A stretch of 64,000 nucleotides of DNA from Poritiphilus sp965212595 (GTDB lineage: Bacteria > Bacteroidota > Bacteroidia > Flavobacteriales > Flavobacteriaceae), in assembly GCA_965212595.1 (NCBI GenBank), contig CBDBVE010000007.1:186001-250000 (forward strand), read 5' to 3'. Numbering within the stretch: the first letter of the stretch is position 1; the number at the start of each line of letters is the position of its first letter. Of the stretch, positions 17,201 to 26,128 are shown in pieces. The notes beneath the pieces were generated by a model that made no database searches, had not been told where the DNA came from, and saw nothing but the letters and a program-made list of their open reading frames with translations. The translations under genes and the position numbers were made by a program.

Positions 17201-17892
17201 CAATCCAAAAAACCGGCCGCCTGGTTGGACTAATCCTTTTAACTACCATCCTACTTGGGGCTCCTGGAGTAATGCTTCGCGGCCTCTCCACTTCTCAGGC
17301 AGCCACAGCTGAATTTTTTACTATTGTCATTGAAAATGCTACACGCATGAAACTGGCCATCCTATTAGACATACTGGCCAGCACATTAGGGCTGGCATTG
17401 TCTATTGTCCTATTTCCAATCCTAAAGGCCTACCGCCGACCTCTGGCCTTTTGGTATTTCGGATTATACCTCACTTTCTATGCCCTTATATGGGTTGGCA
17501 ATATCAGTCATCTTTCACTACTGTCTTTAAGTGAACTGTATACACAGGCGTCTGCTACTGATGCCGTACACTTCAAGCTATTAGGAATACTCTTGGTTGA
17601 AGATTATTTCTGGTCTCACTTTGTCACTCTGATCCTCTTCAGTTCAGCAGCTTTTATTCTGTATTATACCTTGCTCAGAACCAAATTAGTGCCGGTTTGG
17701 CTGGCCGGTTGGGGTCTTCTGGCAGTTGGCGGTGTTTTCGTAGCCTCATGGTCCAATATTTTTGGTCAAAGCTTACCATTCGTATTCTACAGCCATAATG
17801 GCCTGCACTTAATCACCCTGACCATTTGGCTATTGGCAAAAGGTTTTAATCCAAACATAGCATTGAAAATAGATAGTACTAAGAAGTATTAG
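17194..17892 (+). CDS. DUF4386-family membrane protein
   Basis: This 232-residue integral membrane protein has about six segments. The pattern NSIQKTGRLVGLILLTTILL at the start and a conserved middle region (KLAILLDILASTLGLALSIVLFPILK, then LAFWYFGLYL) match the DUF4386 family as I remember it. No catalytic role is known for the family. The 36-bp leader repeat covers its start codon. The small membrane-protein gene at 17919 follows after 26 bp, suggesting a shared transcript. Confidence 0.7.
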   Translation: MNSIQKTGRLVGLILLTTILLGAPGVMLRGLSTSQAATAEFFTIVIENATRMKLAILLDILASTLGLALSIVLFPILKAYRRPLAFWYFGLYLTFYALIWVGNISHLSLLSLSELYTQASATDAVHFKLLGILLVEDYFWSHFVTLILFSSAAFILYYTLLRTKLVPVWLAGWGLLAVGGVFVASWSNIFGQSLPFVFYSHNGLHLITLTIWLLAKGFNPNIALKIDSTKKY

Positions 17893-17918
17893 CAACCTCA
17901 CTTAATTCGGTTTTCGTT

Positions 17919-18368
17919 ATGATTTCTAAGAATTTAAAAAACGGTGGTGCGAACAGTATCCACCTAAAGACTCCGGTCTCAAAGTACCGGATTTACCTCC
18001 TTAGAGGGCTTTATTTCCTTGTATTAATCACTTTGGGCCCAGATGCGCTTTCTGAGATTTTTAACGCACAAAACCCCATAAACCCTATTCAAGGTATTGC
18101 CTACAGCTTTTGGGCAGCCTTTGCCTTATTATGTGGTCTGGGGGTAAGATATCCCTTAAAAATGCTCCCTCTTTTGCTATTACAATTGTTTTACAAAAGT
18201 ATATGGCTATTAGGAGTATATATGCCTTCGAGGGAAGGAGGAAATCTGGATGAAACAGCTCATGGCTTGTTTATGGCCTGTTTTATAGGTGTGGTATTAG
18301 ATCTGCTGATTATTCCCTGGAAATATGTCTACCGCGAGTTTCTTAGAAAGCTTTTTAGGTTCAATTAG
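17919..18368 (+). CDS. Small membrane protein of unknown function
   Basis: This 149-residue protein has a charged N-terminus (about 25 residues) and four hydrophobic stretches: residues 27-42, 55-75, 83-103 and 115-137. A short polar loop between the third and fourth contains PSREGGNLDETAHG. No family was recognised with certainty. It lies between a DUF4386 and a DUF2306 gene, all on the plus strand, forming a small membrane-protein cluster. Confidence 0.6.
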   Translation: MISKNLKNGGANSIHLKTPVSKYRIYLLRGLYFLVLITLGPDALSEIFNAQNPINPIQGIAYSFWAAFALLCGLGVRYPLKMLPLLLLQLFYKSIWLLGVYMPSREGGNLDETAHGLFMACFIGVVLDLLIIPWKYVYREFLRKLFRFN

Positions 18369-18420
18369 CAAAATTAGGTATTCAATTTATTCATCTAACA
18401 TCCAGCATAAAACAACAATC

Positions 18421-18456
18421 ATCAATCATCAATTTAAAAACCAACAGTCATGAATT
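18421..18456 (+). repeat. 36-bp leader repeat, copy 2 (over the start of the DUF2306 gene)
   Basis: This is the second copy of the leader at 17165-17200, with one mismatch. It includes the start ATG at 18450. Upstream of the shared block the two regions differ. Confidence 0.9.
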
Positions 18457-19280
18457 TGAGAGAAAAGAACATCCCTATTCCGGATAACAAAATTTTCTTA
18501 GCAGCCCGAGCTTTAAAGATTTCCGCGATCGCATGGTTTGTCATTGCCGTACTGGGCCAATGGATTTTTGCCTATTACGTAGCGTTCTTTTACGGAACCT
18601 CAACCATCAATGGAAATCTGGAAGAGTGGAACCGCGTACTACCCCATGGCTACGTGGCAGGAGAAACTATGGGTAATTTGGCCGTTGCCACACATCTCTT
18701 CTTTGCTGTGATCATTCTAATAGGTGGTCCGCTACAATTTGTGCCAAAACTTAGGAGCTTTGCCCCTTCTTTTCACCGTTGGAATGGTCGTATCTACGTT
18801 TTCACAGTCTTCCTCGTGGCTTTAAGCGGACTCTATATGGTTTGGACGCGCGGTGTATTAGGTGGGCCCTTGGCTCCGTACAGCATCAGTATCAATGCAT
18901 TACTTATTTTCTTATGCGGGGCGCTTGGTTGGAGATTTGCCATAAAACGAAACTTTAGGTCGCACCAAAGGTGGATGCTTCGTCTTTTTTTGGTGGCAAG
19001 CGGTGTCTGGTTTTTTAGGATTGGCTTAATGTTTTGGCTTTTTGTCAACGGAGGGCCAGTTGGTTTTGACTCTGAAAGCTTTCAGGGCCCATTTCTAACC
19101 TTCCTCGGGTTTGCTCAGTACCTGCTACCCCTGTTTGTCCTCGAATGTTATTTCCTGGTCAGAGACCGGAAAGGAATTTCGGGCAAATTGCTAATGACCA
19201 TGGTGCTCTTCGCATTCACGGCCGTTACCGCTATTGGCATATTTGCTGCAACTGCCGGCATGTGGTTGCCACGCCTATAA
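18450..19280 (+). CDS. DUF2306-family membrane protein
   Basis: This 276-residue membrane protein has about seven to eight hydrophobic segments. The stretch FAPSFHRWNGRIYVFTVFLVALSG and the later NFRSHQRWMLRLFLVASGV are the histidine-containing repeats typical of DUF2306. The paired His residues in adjacent helices suggest heme or metal binding, but this is inference. The start is covered by the 36-bp leader repeat. Confidence 0.8.
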   Translation: MNLREKNIPIPDNKIFLAARALKISAIAWFVIAVLGQWIFAYYVAFFYGTSTINGNLEEWNRVLPHGYVAGETMGNLAVATHLFFAVIILIGGPLQFVPKLRSFAPSFHRWNGRIYVFTVFLVALSGLYMVWTRGVLGGPLAPYSISINALLIFLCGALGWRFAIKRNFRSHQRWMLRLFLVASGVWFFRIGLMFWLFVNGGPVGFDSESFQGPFLTFLGFAQYLLPLFVLECYFLVRDRKGISGKLLMTMVLFAFTAVTAIGIFAATAGMWLPRL

Positions 19281-19356
19281 GTGTTAAAGTATGTTATAAT
19301 TTGAAATAAATAAGGGGACTCTGCGTCCTGTAAAATAGAAGCCTAAAACATCACAG

Positions 19357-20514
19357 ATGAGTATTAAAACATCAAATAGCGTCCGGAACAGTAAAGATTT
19401 TCAGATAGAAGCGCTGATAAATTCTCTTCAGATAGCAGAAAAAACTAAAAATCACTATGATTTTTATGACCTCCTGAAAACTACCGACTTTCCTTTTATT
19501 CCATGCAATGAAAAGAACATTAGCCTAATGCACAAAAAATGCTTTGAGGTGCTGCAAAAGATCGGAGAAACTTCAATTCCGGTATCCGTTGCGCTCTCAA
19601 TGCACTATTATATACTTGCCGCCATGGCATCGTACCCTTTTTCGATTGCTTCGAAAGAATATTGGAAACGGGAAATCTTGTTAAGAAAAATACGCAAGGA
19701 AAGGCTAATAATCGCTAATACCGGATCGGTTCGTACTTTTAAATCGGTTTCAGGCACCCAAGCCATATTGGCAAAAAAGGAAGGAGACAATTATATTATT
19801 AATGGACAGGCTCCCTTCATGTCGCTTTCAGGCATCGCGGACTATGCGGTATTTACTGCAGAATTAAACGTCGGAGACAAGGCCGTGTTTTTTGTTCCTC
19901 TGGATAGCAGGGGGATCATCTTTGAGGATACTGCCTTTGGTGACACCATGCGTGGTTCCTTTACAAAATCGGTGCAATTCAACAACCTCGGTGTAGATAG
20001 CAGTAATGTCATTCAGTTGGAAGCTTCTCAGGAAGAACGATGCGATTTGTTGATCTATCAAAGGTCATGGTTTCAAAGCCTTATCGGTGCGCCTTACCTA
20101 GGGGCCTCAAAGGCTGTAATGGAGGCCTTGCTAAGGTTTGCAAAAGAGAAAACGAAAAGGGGTAAGTTACTTTCCGATTCAGAGGCTTTCCGGAATGCCA
20201 TAGGAGAACTTCAACTAAAATTCAAAGCTGCTACGCAGCTCAATCAAAGTGCGGGAGAAGCTATAGATAACTTTAAAGTAGGAACACAGCAGTCCCTTGA
20301 AAATATGTTTGAAAGCTCTGTCATAGCCAAATATTTTACCACCCATTTCTCTGAAGAGATCGTTGCCAGCGTAAGACAATGGATGGGTACTGCATTCCTA
20401 GCACCAGATGCCCTGACAAACAAGGTTTATAAAGAAATCGTTTTTGGGCCATTACAGCCTATGACCGATTTAGACATAAAACAGTATTTCGCCGATCGTC
20501 ATATTCCCGATTAA
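19357..20514 (+). CDS. Acyl-CoA dehydrogenase-like flavoprotein
   Basis: This 385-residue protein follows the acyl-CoA dehydrogenase layout. A helical N-terminal domain is followed by a beta domain (RTFKSVSGTQAILAKKEGDN, ...FMSLSGIADYAVFTAEL, ...GSFTKSVQFNNLGV) and a C-terminal helical bundle beginning RSWFQSLIGAPYLGAS. The catalytic Glu of true acyl-CoA dehydrogenases and the FAD signature (GxCMTEP) are not obvious, so it may belong to the branch that includes flavin-dependent monooxygenases or dehydratases. No pathway genes flank it. Confidence 0.7.
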   Translation: MSIKTSNSVRNSKDFQIEALINSLQIAEKTKNHYDFYDLLKTTDFPFIPCNEKNISLMHKKCFEVLQKIGETSIPVSVALSMHYYILAAMASYPFSIASKEYWKREILLRKIRKERLIIANTGSVRTFKSVSGTQAILAKKEGDNYIINGQAPFMSLSGIADYAVFTAELNVGDKAVFFVPLDSRGIIFEDTAFGDTMRGSFTKSVQFNNLGVDSSNVIQLEASQEERCDLLIYQRSWFQSLIGAPYLGASKAVMEALLRFAKEKTKRGKLLSDSEAFRNAIGELQLKFKAATQLNQSAGEAIDNFKVGTQQSLENMFESSVIAKYFTTHFSEEIVASVRQWMGTAFLAPDALTNKVYKEIVFGPLQPMTDLDIKQYFADRHIPD

Positions 20515-20611
20515 AGCGTTAAAATATTCTTTAGGCGCCATTTTGCTTTGAATAAAATCGGTACATTTAGAAGGTGTTCTATTCCATTAGGACCCAACTA
20601 AAAGCTTCCTG

Positions 20612-21226
20612 ATGATCTCAATACAAAAGTTGAATGGCTTAAAAACTACCGAAATATGGCTTGCAGCATTCCTTAGTTTTTTTTTCTACACCGGTATAGC
20701 CCAGGAAGTCAGACCACTGTCTGTTGAGCCCAATCATTCTACAATACAGTTCTCTATTCCTATTTCTAATGGAATTACCAGAGTAACCGGCAAGTTCACA
20801 AATTTTTCGATTGATCTGGACTATATTGATGAGGATCTCACTAAATCAAAGCTAACCGCAATAATCAAGGCAGCCAGCATTAATACCGGAATTCCTGACA
20901 GGGACGACCACTTGAGGACAGTAGATTTTTTTGACACCGAAAAATATCCGGAGATCACCTTCCTTAGCGATTCTATAGTAAAGGTAGATGAGCACTATAT
21001 TGCCTTCGGAAAGTTTCAGATGCACGGCGTCACCAAATTTCTTGAATTACCGCTTAAATTAACTGGGATAGACGGGAAAAACACCTTGGGGCTCTCTTCT
21101 CGCTTAGCCATTAAACGCAGTGATTATGGAGTAGGTGTAAATTTTAAGCATACAGACATGGAGAATTTTTTAGGTGATGTCATTTCCATAGAAATTGACT
21201 TTTGGACTCGTAAGCGTAAAAAATAG
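20612..21226 (+). CDS. YceI-family periplasmic lipid-binding protein
   Basis: This 204-residue protein has a signal peptide (WLAAFLSFFFYTGIAQ) and a lipocalin-like YceI domain. VEPNHSTIQFSIP, FTNFSIDLDYI, TGIPDRDDHLRTVDFFDTEKYPEITF and the last strand RSDYGVGVNF are all characteristic YceI stretches. YceI proteins bind isoprenoid or other lipid ligands in a beta barrel. The esterase gene starts 19 bp after its stop and may be co-transcribed. Confidence 0.9.
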   Translation: MISIQKLNGLKTTEIWLAAFLSFFFYTGIAQEVRPLSVEPNHSTIQFSIPISNGITRVTGKFTNFSIDLDYIDEDLTKSKLTAIIKAASINTGIPDRDDHLRTVDFFDTEKYPEITFLSDSIVKVDEHYIAFGKFQMHGVTKFLELPLKLTGIDGKNTLGLSSRLAIKRSDYGVGVNFKHTDMENFLGDVISIEIDFWTRKRKK

Positions 21227-21245
21227 TTGCATTCAAAACACAAGT

Positions 21246-22106
21246 ATGAGAAAACTACTGCTACCCGGACTCCTTCTGATTTTTATATCGGCAGGTTTGG
21301 CTCAAACCGGAAAGGTCTACGACAAACTCTCAATGGGCAGTACCATTTTAAAAGGAGAACGGAAATTTGCAATTTACTTACCGCCAGATTACGAAACTTC
21401 TCAACGCAGTTACCCGGTACTTTATCTCCTTCACGGGGCAGGTGACGACCAAACCGGATGGATTCAATTTGGAGAGGTCTTGCGGATCACCGATAAAGCA
21501 ATTTCTAGTGGAAAATCCACTCCGATGATCATCGTAATGCCCGATGCCAATACGGGCCAGCGTGGTTACTTCAATAGTATTAATGGCGATTGGAGGTATG
21601 AGGATTTCTTTTTTGAAGAGTTCATGCCTTATATTGAAAAAAACTATCGAATTAAAGGAGAGAAACGGTACAGGGCCGTAGCGGGACTGTCCATGGGTGG
21701 AGGAGGATCATTTATGTACGCACTCCATCGCCCAGACCTTTTTTCGTCCGCATGTCCGCTGAGCGCTTATGTAGGCCCGCTCTCCATAGAAAACCTGCAA
21801 CAGCGGCTAGACCGTAATAATATTAAATATACCGAAACTGAGTTGAAAACCTATTTCGAAAGGCATAATGCCATCAATCTGATTAACAATATGTCTAAAG
21901 AAGAAGTGGCTTCTGTACGCTGGTATATTGATTGCGGCGATGATGACTTTCTATTTGAAGGAAATAGTCTGGTACATATTGCATTGAAAAAGAAAGAGGT
22001 TTTTCATGAGTATCGCGTGCGTGACGGAGAGCACAACTGGACCTACTGGAGGGCCTCTCTTCCATCGGTTTTGGAATTTGTTTCAGAGGCTTTTCATCAA
22101 TACTGA
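21246..22106 (+). CDS. Secreted alpha/beta-hydrolase, esterase D/feruloyl esterase type
   Basis: The start at 21246 gives a clean signal peptide (MRKLLLPGLLLIFISAGLAQ). The 286-residue protein carries YPVLYLLHGAGDDQTGW (oxyanion-hole region), the nucleophile elbow GLSMGGGG, the acid DCGDDDFLFEGN and the catalytic His in RVRDGEHNWTYWR. The arrangement is that of the esterase D (Pfam Esterase) family, which includes feruloyl and acetyl esterases and trehalose-ester hydrolases. The substrate is not assignable. Confidence 0.85.
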   Translation: MRKLLLPGLLLIFISAGLAQTGKVYDKLSMGSTILKGERKFAIYLPPDYETSQRSYPVLYLLHGAGDDQTGWIQFGEVLRITDKAISSGKSTPMIIVMPDANTGQRGYFNSINGDWRYEDFFFEEFMPYIEKNYRIKGEKRYRAVAGLSMGGGGSFMYALHRPDLFSSACPLSAYVGPLSIENLQQRLDRNNIKYTETELKTYFERHNAINLINNMSKEEVASVRWYIDCGDDDFLFEGNSLVHIALKKKEVFHEYRVRDGEHNWTYWRASLPSVLEFVSEAFHQY

Positions 22107-22159
22107 TTTCATAAAAAGACATTGTAAGCTTTGTAAAAAAGCTGCTACCAAAGAGAAAA

Positions 22160-23104
22160 ATGACTAAAACAACCACCAAATTCTTCTGCCTTACAGCCCT
22201 CTTTCTACTTCTGGGTTGCAGCACTGATGAAAGCGAGACTTCTGAAGTAAATTTGCCGGTTGCCAGCTTTACTGCCTCTGCAACCAACATTCAAACGGGA
22301 ACTACTGTAACTTTTACGAATAATTCTGCCAATGCAAATAACTATTCCTGGCAATTTAACGGTGGTAATCCTGATACCAGTACCGAAATAAATCCTATGG
22401 TTACTTATGCAACAGCTGGTAACTATAGTGTAGTCCTTACTGCTACCAATGATGATGGTAGCGATTCTGAAAGTCGCCAGGATTATATTTTGGTCGAAGC
22501 TCCGCCAATGCCTAATGTAGCGGTTTATGAAGTAACTTTTAAGGGTACATGGAATGCTGTTGATCATCCTGTGGATTTTCCTTCTGGAGATCATTTCTCT
22601 TCTGCTGTAGGTATGGTTCATAAACCTGAAGTCAGTTTTTTCTCCCAAGGTGAACTTGCCAGTCAGGGAGTTGAAGATATGGCAGAATTAGGTGCTAACG
22701 GAGATCTTAGTGATGAAATTGCTGTCCTTGTTAATTCAGAAATGGCATCAGCCTTCATTAACGGAGGTGGTTTAGGCACCGGGTCTTCTTCCACGACTTT
22801 TCAAATTGAGGTAAGTGAAGAATTTCCTATGGTTTCCCTGGTAAGTATGATAGCGCCAAGTCCGGATTGGTTTGTGGCTGTAGAAAACGTCGTCTTATTT
22901 TCTGATGGGAATTTTGTAGAGAATTTAACCGTTAATGCGGTTTCTTATGATGCCGGAACAGACAGCGGCCTTAGTTATACCTCTTCGAACTCAAACACAG
23001 ATCCACAAGAAAATATCACGATTATTAGTCAGGCTCCCCTTGGCAACGGAACGGACGTAGACCCTGCGGTAGCTCAATTTATATTTCAAAAAATTAATCC
23101 ATAA
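22160..23104 (+). CDS. Lipoprotein with PKD and Spondin_N domains
   Basis: This 314-residue lipoprotein has signal LTALFLLLGC (lipid-modified Cys) followed by STDES, an acidic stretch that may act as a surface export signal. Residues about 33-110 form a PKD domain (TVTFTNNSANANNYSWQFNGG ... TYATAGNYSVVLTATN). Residues about 118-310 match Spondin_N: YEVTFKGTWN, GDHFSSAVGMVH, FFSQGELASQGVEDMAELG and SMIAPSPDWFVAVENV. Spondin N-terminal domains are C2-like lipid- or Ca-binding modules best known from animal matrix proteins. The role here is probably surface adhesion or scaffold display (inference). Confidence 0.8.
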   Translation: MTKTTTKFFCLTALFLLLGCSTDESETSEVNLPVASFTASATNIQTGTTVTFTNNSANANNYSWQFNGGNPDTSTEINPMVTYATAGNYSVVLTATNDDGSDSESRQDYILVEAPPMPNVAVYEVTFKGTWNAVDHPVDFPSGDHFSSAVGMVHKPEVSFFSQGELASQGVEDMAELGANGDLSDEIAVLVNSEMASAFINGGGLGTGSSSTTFQIEVSEEFPMVSLVSMIAPSPDWFVAVENVVLFSDGNFVENLTVNAVSYDAGTDSGLSYTSSNSNTDPQENITIISQAPLGNGTDVDPAVAQFIFQKINP

Positions 23105-23115
23105 CCAGCACTTTC

Positions 23116-23709
23116 ATGCGACAAACGTTTTTCTTACTTTGCCTTTTAAGTTTTACAGCCATGACCTCTCAGGAAAACAAAGAACCCCTGCCATACGCTC
23201 AAATACCTGACTATCCTGAAACCTATACCGCGGGGACCGTGGTATCCAGGATGATAGACGGACTTGGGTTTCGATATTACTGGGCTACTGAAGGTCTTAG
23301 GCCTGAAGACTTAGCATACAAACCTTCAGAAACAAACCGGACCATTGAAGAGACATTAGACCACATTTATGGTTTATCAAGGGTAATCTATAATTCAGCC
23401 ATTAAAGTGCCCAACGATCGTTCAAATCAAAGCAAAGAAGTCTTAAGTTTTGAACAGAAAAGAGAAAAGACACTACAGAACTTTAAAAGGGCGAGTGTTA
23501 TTTTTCTTGAGGTCACGGACCTTTCTACACATAAAATTATTTTTAAAAACCCCGATGGTACATCAGAATTTCCATTTTGGAATCAGATCAATGGCCCCAT
23601 TGAAGACGCCGTATGGCATTGTGGACAGATTGTTGCTTTGCGCAGGGCTTCGGGCAATCCTTTTCCAAAAGGAGTAAGTGTCTTAAGAGGGGTTAAAAGA
23701 GACTTTTAA
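23116..23709 (+). CDS. DinB/YfiT-family protein (secreted variant)
   Basis: This 197-residue protein has a short signal-like N-terminus (FFLLCLLSFTAMTSQ) and a four-helix DinB-type domain. LDHIYGLSRV and EDAVWHCGQIVALRRA supply two of the histidines of the typical three-His metal site. The enzymatic role of most family members is unknown; some are thiol-dependent S-transferases. A second DinB-like gene follows on the same strand 125 bp later. Confidence 0.7.
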   Translation: MRQTFFLLCLLSFTAMTSQENKEPLPYAQIPDYPETYTAGTVVSRMIDGLGFRYYWATEGLRPEDLAYKPSETNRTIEETLDHIYGLSRVIYNSAIKVPNDRSNQSKEVLSFEQKREKTLQNFKRASVIFLEVTDLSTHKIIFKNPDGTSEFPFWNQINGPIEDAVWHCGQIVALRRASGNPFPKGVSVLRGVKRDF

Positions 23710-23834
23710 GGGGATCAAATAGTCCAAAATGTATGATTTTCGGCCCTTTTGGGCTACCTTCTGCTACAGTTGTCCAATTTCGTGTGAAAGAAACGTCATT
23801 ACTATAAATTCAGCATACATTAACCTTTAAATTC

Positions 23835-24446
23835 TTGAAAATGAAAAAACTAATTTTTCCTTTTTTAGTTCTTGTCCTAGTAGGTTTTACTACTATAGAT
23901 ATGAAACTCTCTGAGGCCGAAAGACAAATGGCCGTTGAAGAGCTTATGAAAACGAATGAGCGATTGACAAGTAGTGTCCAAGGTTTAAGCGAGGCACAGC
24001 TTAATTTTAAAAGCTCCCCTGAATCATGGTCCATTGCAGAATGCGTAGAACATTTAGCCATCTCAGAGACTTCTTTTGATCAAATGCTTCAGGGAGCTCT
24101 TCAGACCCCCGCGGATGCTTCTAAGCGCGCCGAAGTTAAAATGGCTGATGAGCAACTTATGGCAATAATCACCAGTAGGGAGCGAAAAGTTAAAACTTCA
24201 GAAGCTTTTGAACCTTCCGGTAAGTTTGGATCTCATGAGGAGACCCTAAAGGCCTTTACAGATAAAAGGGCGGAACACATTGAATACGTAAAAGATACGG
24301 AAGACGACCTTAGAAATCACTACGGACAATTGCCCTTCGGAACTATAGACGGACTTCAAATTGTTCTTTTCATGTCTGGCCATACAGAAAGACATGTACA
24401 ACAGATGGAGGAAATAAAAGCCCATGCCGATTTTCCAAAAGAATAA
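23835..24446 (+). CDS. DinB-family protein
   Basis: The start at 23841 (MKKLIFPF) or 23835 (MKMKKLIF) leaves a signal-like hydrophobic segment. The 203-residue body contains SWSIAECVEHLAISETSF and VLFMSGHTERHVQQMEEI, giving the three-histidine pattern (EHLA, and HTERHVQQ) of the DinB/DfsB superfamily. The motif spacing is closer to canonical DinB than in the preceding paralogue. Function is unknown. A strong terminator follows. Confidence 0.8.
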   Translation: MKMKKLIFPFLVLVLVGFTTIDMKLSEAERQMAVEELMKTNERLTSSVQGLSEAQLNFKSSPESWSIAECVEHLAISETSFDQMLQGALQTPADASKRAEVKMADEQLMAIITSRERKVKTSEAFEPSGKFGSHEETLKAFTDKRAEHIEYVKDTEDDLRNHYGQLPFGTIDGLQIVLFMSGHTERHVQQMEEIKAHADFPKE

Positions 24447-24470
24447 GAATTTCATCTAAGAAATTCAGAG

Positions 24471-24505
24471 GCCCTCTGCTTTAGCTACCCAGAGGGCTTA
24501 TTTTA
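24471..24505 (+). terminator. Rho-independent terminator after the DinB gene
   Basis: GCCCTCTG (24471-24478) pairs with CAGAGGGC (24490-24497) across an 11-base loop, and a T-rich stretch (TTATTTTA) follows. It separates the DinB gene from the symporter gene. Confidence 0.8.
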
Positions 24506-24528
24506 TGGGTTATGCTTATATTTAGGCA

Positions 24529-26127
24529 ATGACCTTTGTGACCTTCCTTTTATTTACCGGCTTTGTGGCTTTCTTTGCCACCTGGAAGCTACGCAGAGAT
24601 AAATTAGCTACCAAAGACGGTTATTTTTTAGGAGGCAGATCGCTTACCGGGATTGTTATTGCGGGTTCTTTATTGCTTACAAACATCTCTACCGAACACC
24701 TTGTGGGAATGAACGGCTCTGCCTATAAAAATGGGGCCATTATCATCGCATGGGAAGTAACCTCAGCCCTGGCACTGGTCTTGGGCGCTCTTTATTTCGC
24801 TCCCCGCTACCTAAAAATGGGTTTAACCACTATTCCTGAGTTCCTTGAAAAAAGATTCGATGGACTTACCCGGACCTTAGTGGCGCTCCTGCTCATCATT
24901 TCATTTGTGGTCACCCTTTTGCCCATAGTATTATACACTGGAGCTCTGAATATAGAAGCCATTTTTGAGATTTCAGAACTACTAGATATAAGTCAGACCC
25001 AAGGCATTTGGCTTACGATAATTGTCGTTGGAAGTATTGGGGCATTGTACGCAATTTTTGGCGGGTTAAAAATGGTGGCTTATACAGACACCATAAACGG
25101 TTTTGGTTTGCTGGTAGCCGGCCTGTTAGTTCCTATTATCGCGCTACTCAGTATCGGTGACGGTAACCCTCTGGACGGCCTAAAAACCGTTTTTGACAAC
25201 AGTCCGGAAAAATTTAATGTGCTAAGTAAGGAACCGGGCATAGGACCTGGTTCACGATCGTCCATTCTGCCCTTCGAAGTTTTATTTACGGGTTTAATGA
25301 TCAACCAGCTCTACTTTTGGACCATGCATCAATCCATCATACAACGCGTCCTGGGAGCGGTAAACCTCAAAGAGGCACAAAAAGGTTTGCTCTATACCGG
25401 TTTGCTGAAAATTCTGGTCCCCCTTATTATCGTGTTACCAGGAATTATAGGGTTCTATTATTTCGGAGAAAGTTTTTATGATAATCCCGATCATGTTTAT
25501 CCACAGTTAGTAAAAATGGTGCTTCCCGCCTGGCTCACTGGTTTCTTTGTAGCTGTAATGATGGGCGCTATTCTTACCACTTTTAACAGTGCACTCAATA
25601 GTGCAGCAACTGTTTTTAGCCTGGGTATTTTTAAACGCTATATCAATAAAGGCGCAAGTGAAAAGAGATTGGTGTTGATGGGAAAAACAACATCGGCGGT
25701 CTTAGCAATATTTGCCATAGGTGTAGCACCCTTTGTGGCCAATGCACCCGAAGGATTATATCAGTTGTTGCAGCAGCTTAACGGGATCTTCTTTATTCCT
25801 ATGGCCAGTGTTATCCTGGCCGGATTTCTTTTTCCCAGGGTCTCTGCCAGTGGCGCGAAAATAGGACTTCTATTTGGTTTGATGTTTTATATTTTGACAT
25901 ACTATGTCCTGGAATTAAACCTTCACTTTGTACATATCTGGGGCATAGAGTTTGTTTTAAATATTCTTGTAATGCATTTGGCCTCATGGCTATTGCCTAA
26001 AGATTCGCATTTCATCATGGAAGATGCAGGAATTATAAATCTAAAACCCTGGAAGTATGCGAAGTCCTTCAGTCTGTTTTTAGTAGTATTTACCATTATT
26101 TTGTACCTTTTACTTGGAAATGTTTAA
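24529..26127 (+). CDS. Sodium:solute symporter (SSS/SLC5 family), probable partner of myo-inositol oxygenase
   Basis: This 532-residue transporter has about 13-14 hydrophobic helices. DGYFLGGRSLTGIVIAGSLL near the N-terminus, the central AIFGGLKMVAYTDTI and the MGAILTTFNSALNSAATVFS helix are the SSS signatures. SSS proteins couple uptake of sugars, inositol or organic acids to Na+. Its stop is one base before the preferred start of the myo-inositol oxygenase gene. Together with the absence of other genes in the pair, this suggests an inositol importer (inference). Confidence 0.88.
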   Translation: MTFVTFLLFTGFVAFFATWKLRRDKLATKDGYFLGGRSLTGIVIAGSLLLTNISTEHLVGMNGSAYKNGAIIIAWEVTSALALVLGALYFAPRYLKMGLTTIPEFLEKRFDGLTRTLVALLLIISFVVTLLPIVLYTGALNIEAIFEISELLDISQTQGIWLTIIVVGSIGALYAIFGGLKMVAYTDTINGFGLLVAGLLVPIIALLSIGDGNPLDGLKTVFDNSPEKFNVLSKEPGIGPGSRSSILPFEVLFTGLMINQLYFWTMHQSIIQRVLGAVNLKEAQKGLLYTGLLKILVPLIIVLPGIIGFYYFGESFYDNPDHVYPQLVKMVLPAWLTGFFVAVMMGAILTTFNSALNSAATVFSLGIFKRYINKGASEKRLVLMGKTTSAVLAIFAIGVAPFVANAPEGLYQLLQQLNGIFFIPMASVILAGFLFPRVSASGAKIGLLFGLMFYILTYYVLELNLHFVHIWGIEFVLNILVMHLASWLLPKDSHFIMEDAGIINLKPWKYAKSFSLFLVVFTIILYLLLGNV

Positions 26128-26128
26128 G

